Part shown: piece by piece, positions 7,244 to 12,291 of the stretch
Layout of the letters: each line of letters opens with the position of its first letter
How positions within the stretch are numbered: the first letter of the stretch is position 1
Source of the DNA: Lachnospiraceae bacterium UBA6998
GTDB taxonomy: Bacteria; Bacillota; Clostridia; Lachnospirales; Lachnospiraceae
DNA: 12,291 nucleotides
Assembly (NCBI GenBank): GCA_002448395.1
Contig: DJXS01000105.1
Span: 1-12,291, forward strand
Reading direction: 5' to 3'
The notes under the pieces: model-generated
Databases searched by the model: none
What the model was told of the DNA's origin: nothing
Seen by the model: only the letters and a program-made list of their open reading frames with translations
Translations under genes and position numbers: made by a program

Positions 7244-8473
7244 TCAGGCGCCCTCGCAGAGCATTTTCCTTACATTTTTGTCAGTAGGATCAACGCTGTA
7301 TGGCCATTCGATCAGCTGAACGCTGTTTGCCGTGCAGAGTTCTTTTTTGACGCGGTCCAGGTCCCGGCGCTGGGTGAGCGCCTCCTCCCCGCCAAAAAAA
7401 TCCACCGGCAGATAATGCTGGATCCCCTGGTACTCGATCGCTGTCCTGAGTGAGGGAATGTAGAGATCCAGGCTCTGCCTGCCCAGCCAGTCCGGTCGAT
7501 ACTGGTACAGAGTGTCAGGATAGAGACCGCGCACCGCGTGGAACAGGGTCAGTTCATGCTTCCACTTAGGCTTGATGACGCCCTCTGCCGTGAGCTTGGT
7601 TCGGATCTTCGTCCGGGCGAGCCGCCAGTTCGCGCGCAGGCCGTCCTTCTCCTCATAGAGAGCAAGATCGGTGTACCACCACTGGAAGAAGGGCATAATG
7701 ACTTTGGTTAGGCTCAGGAAGAAATCAAGTTCCGACTTGAAATAACCGCATTCCAGAATGTGTTCGATATTGTGCCTTACATGGACTGTCTTGACCGGGT
7801 TGTGATGAAAGGGCAGGTTTCCCTGAAACTTCGCCAGCCGGTCGGGCAGATACGGCGAGCGCAGTACGACTCCTTCCTGCCATAGGTGCGTCTGATACCA
7901 GGACAGTGAATAATCATAGAGTGAATAGCCGCCGAAAACTTCCTGGGACGTGTTCGTGTAGAGAAGATGGTACATCAGGAGCACGGTATCCATATTCTCC
8001 TTGTCAAAGACTGCCAGGTAATGAACCTTCTCCTCGTCGGGAAAAAGGCTGTTGACGGGGCGGAAGACCTCTGCCTGCCTGCAGACTTCTGTTATGACAA
8101 AAAATTGAGAAACGAAGCTCTCCGGAAAGAGGAAACAGGCCTTGCGGTCAGTGTCGATGTCTTCGAACTGGCTCAGGAAAGCGTCCACATAGGGATTGGA
8201 AGAGAACTCATCATTTTCAATCAGCTTCATCGTCGCATAACGGTAAGAGAGGTCTGACCAGGACAGCTGAACGAGAAAACGCTCATAGTCGTTGGAAATA
8301 TACTCCTCCCGTAGGTCTTCAAAGTCCTTCTGATAGGACTCATGTTCCTCAAGCAGAGCATCAAGAGTGGAGAAGGTGGTCATTTCGTGGTACTGAGGAT
8401 AGCGCTCCCAGAGCATCCTGAGGCGGTCAAATGAATATGTGATTGTCGGCTTTTCGTGGATCGGCGGGTACAT
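7244..8473 (-). CDS. Predicted PD-(D/E)XK/Vsr-like nuclease-domain protein, unknown role
   Basis: A 409-residue soluble protein. Residues 1 to about 300 are rich in Asp/Glu and aromatics and match nothing I recognise. Residues about 303-393 resemble the endonuclease fold shared by Vsr and DUF559-type proteins: KHELTLFHAVRGLYPD (Glu307), then RQSLDLYIPSLRTAIEYQGIQHY with candidate catalytic Asp336, Glu347 and Gln349, where the classical Lys is replaced by Gln. An RRDLDRVKKELC helix follows, then the strand VQLIEWPY. This order (Glu helix, D-x10-ExQ, basic helix, final strand) fits that fold. Start ATG 8473 has AAGGAG 6 nt upstream. There is no neighbouring methyltransferase or helicase, so it is not an ordinary restriction system. 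Nuclease activity is inferred; the substrate is unknown. Confidence 0.75.
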   Translation of the reverse strand: MYPPIHEKPTITYSFDRLRMLWERYPQYHEMTTFSTLDALLEEHESYQKDFEDLREEYISNDYERFLVQLSWSDLSYRYATMKLIENDEFSSNPYVDAFLSQFEDIDTDRKACFLFPESFVSQFFVITEVCRQAEVFRPVNSLFPDEEKVHYLAVFDKENMDTVLLMYHLLYTNTSQEVFGGYSLYDYSLSWYQTHLWQEGVVLRSPYLPDRLAKFQGNLPFHHNPVKTVHVRHNIEHILECGYFKSELDFFLSLTKVIMPFFQWWYTDLALYEEKDGLRANWRLARTKIRTKLTAEGVIKPKWKHELTLFHAVRGLYPDTLYQYRPDWLGRQSLDLYIPSLRTAIEYQGIQHYLPVDFFGGEEALTQRRDLDRVKKELCTANSVQLIEWPYSVDPTDKNVRKMLCEGA

Positions 8474-8507
8474 GGCGGCTCCTTAATTAAATATTCCAGT
8501 GTATTCT

Positions 8508-8537
8508 ACTATAAGGATGTGTACACTTGTCTGTACA
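8508..8537 (-). promoter_or_regulatory. Promoter of the nuclease-like gene, overlapped by two palindromes
   Basis: On the minus strand, TGTACA (8537-8532) is a 4/6 match to the -35. An 18-bp spacer separates it from TATAGT (8513-8508), a 5/6 match to the -10. The -35 lies inside the palindrome CTGTACAG (8531-8538), and GTGTACAC (8519-8526) sits in the spacer 12 bp away. A repressor bound there would block the promoter. I found no convincing plus-strand promoter for bcp in 8539-8613. Confidence 0.5.
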
Positions 8538-8613
8538 GAGAATTTACGGAAAACAATAAATAATGACATTAATAAACGTAATAGAATCAGCAGAAGCAGA
8601 GGAGGAGAAAACT

Positions 8614-9072
8614 ATGCTGGAAACCGGAAGCAAGGCACCTGAATTCACCCTGCCGGATCAGAACGGAGAGATGCATTCACTAAAAGACTACAGAGGAAAG
8701 AAAGTAATTCTGTATTTTTACCCGAAAGATAACACGGCCGGCTGCACGAAGCAGGCATGCGGATTCGCGGAGAGATATCCCCAGATTCAGGAGAAGGGCG
8801 CTGTTGTGCTCGGGATCAGCAAGGACAGCGTGAAGTCGCACAAGAATTTTGAGACAAAATACAGCCTGCCGTTCACGATTCTCTCGGATCCCGATCACGC
8901 GGTGATCGAGGCCTATGACGTCTGGAAAGAGAAGAAAAATTACGGTAAGGTTTCCATGGGAGTTGTGAGGACGACATATCTGATCGATGAAGAGGGAGTG
9001 ATCGTCAAGGCGATCGGCAAAGTAAAGGCGGCGGACAATCCGCAGCAGATGCTGGACGCGCTTTCGGAGTAA
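8614..9072 (+). CDS. bcp: Thiol peroxidase, Bcp/PrxQ family peroxiredoxin
   Basis: Reduces hydrogen peroxide and organic hydroperoxides in the cytoplasm, with electrons from thioredoxin. The 152-residue protein has the full AhpC/TSA thioredoxin-like fold: GSKAPEFTLPDQNGE at the N-terminus, YFYPKDNTAGCTKQACGF with peroxidatic Cys44 and resolving Cys49 (the spacing typical of Bcp), VVLGISKDSVKSHKNF, and the C-terminal TYLIDEEG strand. The length is normal. I chose ATG 8614 because AGGAGGAG lies just upstream; the longer frame from 8563 adds 17 residues absent from the family. It is the first gene of a probable operon with the HD-domain gene (64-bp gap) and the small membrane-protein gene. It diverges from the nuclease-like gene. 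Confidence 0.95.
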   Translation: MLETGSKAPEFTLPDQNGEMHSLKDYRGKKVILYFYPKDNTAGCTKQACGFAERYPQIQEKGAVVLGISKDSVKSHKNFETKYSLPFTILSDPDHAVIEAYDVWKEKKNYGKVSMGVVRTTYLIDEEGVIVKAIGKVKAADNPQQMLDALSE

Positions 9073-9136
9073 TGGACAAGCTGCGGTTTTGATTTAATTG
9101 AGCTAAAAGAGGGATGGAAAACCAGGGGAGGTTATT

Positions 9137-9598
9137 ATGAGCAGACTCAAAGAACTGAGAAAAGTTGTGGATGCGGAACTCAATAAGATGGAGAATCCGG
9201 ACAAACGTAACGGCGCAGTCAATCATCTGTACGGAGTGTCACTGGCGGCTACAATGATCGCTAAGAAGCGCGGGCTGGATCCGGAACTGGCCGCGATGGC
9301 TGCGTTGATGCACGACCTGGCGGCTTATAAATCCGGGTCTTATGACGACCATGCCCACAGGGGTGCTGAACTGGCAAGAGGAATTCTGGAGGAACTGGGG
9401 CTGACCGGTGCGGAAGAGACAGATCTGATCTGTTCGGCGATCTATCACCACGATGACAAACTGGTCGTGGATGGCCCGATGGACGAAGTGCTCAAGGATG
9501 CGGATGTGATCCATCACTGCATGAACGATCTCTCGAAGGCGGTGAAGGACAAGGAGAAGGTAAGATTTGAGGCGCTCTGCAAAGAATTTGGCATGTGA
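9137..9598 (+). CDS. HD-domain phosphohydrolase-like protein
   Basis: A 153-residue single-domain HD-superfamily protein, a family of metal-dependent phosphohydrolases acting on nucleotides or phosphate esters. The metal ligands are visible in order: His30 (NHLYGVSLAA), His59-Asp60 (ALMHDLAAYKSG), His72/His74 (DDHAHRGAELA), His104/His105 (AIYHHDDK) and Asp121/Asp123 (LKDADVIHHCMNDL). This makes an intact active site likely. SD GGGGAGG precedes ATG 9137. It sits 64 bp after bcp and 87 bp before the next gene, on the same strand. The substrate cannot be read from the sequence. Co-expression with a peroxiredoxin might hint at damaged-nucleotide or stress metabolism, which is speculation. Confidence 0.88.
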   Translation: MSRLKELRKVVDAELNKMENPDKRNGAVNHLYGVSLAATMIAKKRGLDPELAAMAALMHDLAAYKSGSYDDHAHRGAELARGILEELGLTGAEETDLICSAIYHHDDKLVVDGPMDEVLKDADVIHHCMNDLSKAVKDKEKVRFEALCKEFGM

Positions 9599-9685
9599 GG
9601 CTGCGGAGGAGATCGGCAAAGTATCGACTATTTCGGGGAATTGTTGTATCCTGTTTGAAGATTGATCTTGAAAGGATGGTTTGTT

Positions 9686-10180
9686 ATGGCTTTTATTATT
9701 CTCGTTCTGATGGTATTCTTCGCGATGATCGCGCTGCAGCAGCAGATGACCAAAAAGGGGGTCGAAGCCGGAGCGAAGGATTCTGAGATCAAGATGATCC
9801 TCTCGTACTATAAGATACTTCGGGAGCACCAGAGCGAGACGAAAGCTAACGCTTTTGTGATCGGCTATGCGCAGAAACGGCACGGCTCGGAACTTCGCGA
9901 CAGGCTGGATGCGCTGGCTGTGAGGATCCTTGACGATAAGGGTACGCGCAGAGAAGGGGCAGAGAAACTGGAGATGCAGGTCATCCAGATCAAGGACAAG
10001 TATTATTATCAGTTCCCTATCGATCTCGGGCTCAAAATGCGGGATGCCGAGATGGCGGCAGTGCTGGAGAGGACCAAGCAGAAAATCGAAGAGAGATACC
10101 CTGATGACTTTGTCGGAAAGGCAGTCAACTATATCACCGTAGTGATCGACGGCAAAAAAGCGCTGAACCTGCTCAAATAA
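9686..10180 (+). CDS. Small N-terminally membrane-anchored protein, unknown function
   Basis: A 164-residue protein of no family I recognise. It starts with one hydrophobic helix (MAFIILVLMVFFAMIALQQQ, residues 2-17) followed by MTKKG, so the rest is probably cytoplasmic. The remaining 140 residues are charged and mostly helical in look, with a KDKYYYQFPIDLGLKMRD segment and a C-terminal AVNYITVVIDGKKALNLLK. ATG 9686 is chosen because AAAGGATGG stands just upstream; the frame also opens at a TTG at 9662 that lacks such a site. It is last in the bcp-HD group and ends just before a terminator. A weak promoter-like pair (TCGACT 9624-9629, TATCCT 9647-9652, 17-bp spacer) lies upstream, so it may also be transcribed alone. 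Confidence 0.75.
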   Translation: MAFIILVLMVFFAMIALQQQMTKKGVEAGAKDSEIKMILSYYKILREHQSETKANAFVIGYAQKRHGSELRDRLDALAVRILDDKGTRREGAEKLEMQVIQIKDKYYYQFPIDLGLKMRDAEMAAVLERTKQKIEERYPDDFVGKAVNYITVVIDGKKALNLLK

Positions 10181-10208
10181 TAGAAAGTCTGATATCAGAT
10201 CAAGCAAT

Positions 10209-10244
10209 AAAAAAAGAGGCACCGTGTAACGGATGCCTCGTTTT
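10209..10244. terminator. Bidirectional terminator between convergent genes
   Basis: GAGGCACCG (10216-10224) pairs with CGG-A-TGCCTC (10230-10239) through one bulged A, with a TGTAA loop. Four Ts (10241-10244) follow on the plus strand, and seven As (10209-10215) give a U-run for the minus strand. It serves the small membrane-protein gene and the esterase that converges on it. The rest of the gap to 10298 shows only AT-rich sequence. Confidence 0.85.
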
Positions 10245-10298
10245 ATTTATGCTATGGTAGTTTTGCCATATGGTTATGCCGTGTATATTTTGCCGGAT

Positions 10299-11060
10299 TT
10301 ACTTCCATAAAAAGTCCATGAAGTCCGGTACTTCCTTCTCCCAGTCGGCCTCGCAGTGCCCGCCGCCGGGCTGGCAGTAGAGGCGGGTGATCGCTCCCTT
10401 TCTGTTCAGAAGTTTCTCCACCTTCCGGTTTGAATTGGTAAGGAACTTGCAGTAACCGGAGTCCGGATCGGTTCCGCCTTCCTTTTCTCCCCAGGAGAGG
10501 TAGACGCGGGTATCGGGATCGATGTCACTGTGGTAAATGTCGTCCATGAGGGGCTGCATGACCATAAAGATGGAGGAGGAGACGCAGGCTGCTTTGGAGA
10601 AGACATTATTGTATTTGGTGACGGCGTAGAGTGACATAAGTCCGCCCATGGAGGAGCCGGCGATCGCAGTGGCCTCTCTTGAGGGATAGGTGCGGAACTT
10701 TCTGTCGATAAAGGGTTTGAGGCTCTTTGTGACCCAGTCAAGGGTCTCATCGCCTTCGCCGCGGATCTTTTTACCCAGGAGGTTGGCATCATAGGGGCAG
10801 TACTCGTCAAGTCTGTGATCGCCCTCGTGGGAGCACTCAAGTCCGACGATGATCATGTCTTTGTCCCAGCCGTCCAGAAATTCGCGAAGACCCCAGGACT
10901 TGCCGAAAGTGGCGTCGGAATCATAGAAGAGATTGTGGCCGTCCCAGAAGTAGGTGACGGGATAGCGCTCGTCTGTGCTGTCGTAGTTGTCCGGAAGATA
11001 GATATGAAGGCCGCGGGGCTCGGCCGCGGGTGCGTACCAGATCGTATCTTTTATAACCAT
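10299..11060 (-). CDS. Alpha/beta-hydrolase, putative esterase (esterase D/Fes-like superfamily)
   Basis: A 253-residue serine hydrolase that probably cleaves ester bonds in the cytoplasm (no signal peptide). The pattern matches the putative-esterase superfamily (COG2819-like): GLHIYLPDNYDSTDERYPVTYFWDGHN with an oxyanion-side loop, DMIIVGLECSHEGDHRLDEYCPYDA, then IDRKFRTYPSREATAIAGSSMGG with nucleophile Ser137 in GSSMG, and GGGHCEADW with catalytic His235. The acid is probably in SWGEKEGGTDPD (190-200). Start ATG 11060 has AAGGAG 8 nt upstream. It diverges from a second esterase at 11215 with an ATP-grasp gene beyond, suggesting a shared pathway. The substrate is unknown; siderophore-like or acylated-peptide esters are possible but unproven. 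Confidence 0.88.
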   Translation of the reverse strand: MVIKDTIWYAPAAEPRGLHIYLPDNYDSTDERYPVTYFWDGHNLFYDSDATFGKSWGLREFLDGWDKDMIIVGLECSHEGDHRLDEYCPYDANLLGKKIRGEGDETLDWVTKSLKPFIDRKFRTYPSREATAIAGSSMGGLMSLYAVTKYNNVFSKAACVSSSIFMVMQPLMDDIYHSDIDPDTRVYLSWGEKEGGTDPDSGYCKFLTNSNRKVEKLLNRKGAITRLYCQPGGGHCEADWEKEVPDFMDFLWK

Positions 11061-11094
11061 TTATTGTACTCCTTGTCTTTGTTTTACGCCCGAT

Positions 11095-11184
11095 ACTGTA
11101 TCAGTTTGTTAAAAACAAATCAATAGTTGTTTTGACAATAATACATTTCCATTTTCTGCTCATATTAGAAAATTATGCTATACT
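11095..11184. promoter_or_regulatory. Divergent promoters between the two esterase genes, with inverted repeats
   Basis: Minus strand: TTGATT (11123-11118), a 17-bp spacer, and TACAGT (11100-11095) drive the left esterase. Plus strand: TGCTATACT (11176-11184) is an extended -10 for the right esterase, and its SD AAAGGAG is at 11201-11207. A consensus TTGACA (11132-11137) is too far from it (41 bp) to be its -35. Inverted repeats AAAACAA (11112-11118)/TTGTTTT (11127-11133) and TTTGTT (11105-11110)/AACAAA (11114-11119) overlap the minus-strand -35, so a repressor site is plausible. Confidence 0.5.
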
Positions 11185-11214
11185 TACCTTTAGTATCCCG
11201 AAAGGAGTCAACTT

Positions 11215-11967
11215 ATGTATAAGGAAGAAATTACACATTACAGCAATTGCCTGAGCAGAGATATGCACATCTGCATATACGGCCACGGCGGCGTGCCGTT
11301 TCTTGCGTTTCCGACTCAGGATTCGAAATGCCACAATTATGAAGAATTCGGCATGATTAATGAACTGAGCGACTATCTGGAAGATGGCAAGATTCAGTAT
11401 TTCGTGGTAGATACCATCGACAAGGAAAGCTGGTCGGAGGGAGACTGGGACCTGGGACGCAGGGCCTGGAAGCAGGAACTGTATTTCCATTACATCGTTG
11501 ATGAAGTGATGCCCATCATACTGGAGAGGACCGGCGGAAAGCTGCCAATGACTACAGGCTGCAGTCTTGGCGCGAACCATGCTGTGATCACGATGCTCAG
11601 AAGGCCTGATCTGTTCTCAGGATGCCTGGCTCTGTCCGGTGTCTATGACAGCAATGTCTTCTTCAAGGGCTGGATGAACGAGACGCTCTACGACAATTCT
11701 CCGGAGTGCTTTTTGCCCAATATGTCTCCGGATCATCCCTATATCGACGAGTACAATCAGAAGCAGATCATCATCTGCGTAGGCCAGGGCGCCTGGGAAG
11801 AGGACGGCGTCCGTTCGCTTAGATATCTCGAGAGCGTTTTCCGCGAGAAGGGTATCGGCGCGTGGTGCGATTTCTGGGGCTATGACGTAAACCACGACTG
11901 GCCCTGGTGGTTCAAGCAGATGCGCTACTTCATCCCGATCATCCTCGAGAGATGGGGCATGCAGTAA
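11215..11967 (+). CDS. Alpha/beta-hydrolase esterase (COG4947-like)
   Basis: A 250-residue cytoplasmic serine hydrolase of a different family from its divergent neighbour. It has a short N-terminal beta sheet (RDMHICIYGHGGVPFLAFPTQ), then YFVVDTIDKESWSE, the nucleophile elbow TTGCSLGANHA with Ser117, CLALSGVYDSN, and WGYDVNHDWPWW with catalytic His227. An Asp/Glu-rich loop (GAWEEDG, 192-198) may carry the acid. The GCSLGA elbow and the Trp-rich tail are typical of the COG4947-type esterases as I recall them. The gene has its own extended -10 promoter and strong SD (AAAGGAG, then ATG 11215). It lies 86 bp upstream of an ATP-grasp gene on the same strand. The substrate is unknown. Confidence 0.88.
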   Translation: MYKEEITHYSNCLSRDMHICIYGHGGVPFLAFPTQDSKCHNYEEFGMINELSDYLEDGKIQYFVVDTIDKESWSEGDWDLGRRAWKQELYFHYIVDEVMPIILERTGGKLPMTTGCSLGANHAVITMLRRPDLFSGCLALSGVYDSNVFFKGWMNETLYDNSPECFLPNMSPDHPYIDEYNQKQIIICVGQGAWEEDGVRSLRYLESVFREKGIGAWCDFWGYDVNHDWPWWFKQMRYFIPIILERWGMQ

Positions 11968-12009
11968 CCGCGGCGATGCAGGCGGAGCGCGTCTTCACGC
12001 GGTGCTGAG

Positions 12010-12027
12010 ATATTTTGGCCAAAATAT
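12010..12027. promoter_or_regulatory. Perfect 18-bp palindrome upstream of the ATP-grasp gene, operator-like
   Basis: ATATTTTGG followed by its exact complement CCAAAATAT forms an 18-bp palindrome without a spacer, 26 bp before ATG 12054. It overlaps a possible -10 (TATAAA, 12025-12030); a second A/T-rich box, TATATA, is at 12034-12039. The lack of a loop and of a T-run argues for a protein-binding site and against a terminator. Confidence 0.5.
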
Positions 12028-12053
12028 AAATTCTATATAAGGAAGGTGCCACT

Positions 12054-12291
12054 ATGAACTTTATTTTCATTTCGCCCAACTTCCCCCACACTTACTGGAA
12101 CTTCTGCGACCGGCTCAAAAAGAACGGCGTGAATGTTCTGGGCATCGGCGACGCGCCGTATGACGGTCTGGAGGACGGACTCAAGGGTGCGCTGACGGAG
12201 TACTACAAGGTCGATTCCCTCGAGAATTACGATCAGGTATTCAGGGCAGTCGCGTTCTTCTCATTTAAGTACGGCAAGATCGACTGGATCG
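12054..12291 (+). CDS. ATP-grasp domain protein (ligase-like), 5' part only
   Basis: The first 79 residues are visible; the gene runs off the right edge. The protein begins MNFIFISPNFPHTYWNFCDR and continues KKNGVNVLGIGDAPYD, TEYYKVDSLENYDQVFRAVAFF, FKYGKIDWI. This is the pre-ATP-grasp (Rossmann-like) N-terminal part of a carboxylate-amine/thiol ligase family that I recall from Lachnospiraceae and Bifidobacterium. The ATP-binding and catalytic domains lie outside the window, so activity cannot be confirmed here. The SD AAGGAAGG (12039-12046) lies just upstream of the ATG. It follows the esterase gene by 86 bp, and its product may join carboxylates to amines in the same pathway on which the two esterases act. 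That link is inference. Confidence 0.8.
   Translation, partial: MNFIFISPNFPHTYWNFCDRLKKNGVNVLGIGDAPYDGLEDGLKGALTEYYKVDSLENYDQVFRAVAFFSFKYGKIDWI

Noticed and set aside
8563..8613. 17-codon N-terminal extension of Bcp
   Set aside because: Bcp proteins start close to the GSKAPEF motif, and AGGAGGAG sits just upstream of ATG 8614.
9239..10222. A 327-codon minus-strand open frame
   Set aside because: It is antisense to the HD-domain gene and the small membrane-protein gene, and covers part of the terminator. The HD metal-binding motifs on the plus strand fix the true coding strand.
11132..11137. Consensus -35 TTGACA for the right esterase
   Set aside because: It is 41 bp from the convincing -10 at 11179, and no -10 lies at 16-18 bp spacing.

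Overview
The window looks like a chromosomal segment of a low-to-moderate-GC Gram-positive gut-type bacterium, most likely a Clostridia/Lachnospiraceae-like Firmicute. Support for this: strong AGGAGG-type Shine-Dalgarno (SD) sites, extended -10 (TGnTATAAT-like) promoters, a GlcNAc-family PTS permease, and an ATP-grasp protein of a type I associate with these bacteria. The assignment is inferred from gene style only.

Left part (1-5029), sugar use. A GH2 beta-galactosidase (lacZ-type, minus strand, cut by the left edge) diverges from an AraC-family regulator across a 226-bp promoter region. A strong terminator follows the regulator. Next comes a PTS IIC-IIB permease of the N-acetylglucosamine/glucose family with its own extended -10 promoter. 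The permease gene carries one extra G in a GGGG run near 4251-4254, which splits an otherwise intact 509-codon reading frame in two. Together these genes suggest use of beta-galactosides, perhaps LacNAc-like glycans: LacZ would release the sugars, AraC would sense an inducer, and the PTS would import GlcNAc or glucose.

Middle left (5050-8537), minus strand. A single-pass membrane protein with a disordered Ser/Arg-rich cytoplasmic tail and an unrecognised extracytoplasmic domain lies downstream of a 409-residue protein. That protein ends in a predicted PD-(D/E)XK/Vsr-like nuclease domain. These two are the least familiar genes in the window. A bidirectional terminator separates them from the PTS gene.

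Middle right (8614-10244), plus strand. This is a likely three-gene operon: a Bcp/PrxQ thiol peroxidase, an HD-domain hydrolase and a small membrane-anchored protein of unknown function. It ends at a bidirectional terminator.

Right part (10299-12291). Two alpha/beta-hydrolase esterases of different families diverge from a shared 154-bp promoter region. The plus-strand esterase is followed, after a perfect 18-bp palindrome, by the start of an ATP-grasp ligase-like gene that runs off the right edge. The esterase/esterase/ATP-grasp grouping is the best candidate here for an uncharacterised pathway.

Every gap between genes is under 300 bp, and each is covered by a promoter, operator or terminator entry or is mentioned with its neighbours. 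I saw no tRNA, rRNA, CRISPR array, insertion sequence or prophage gene.
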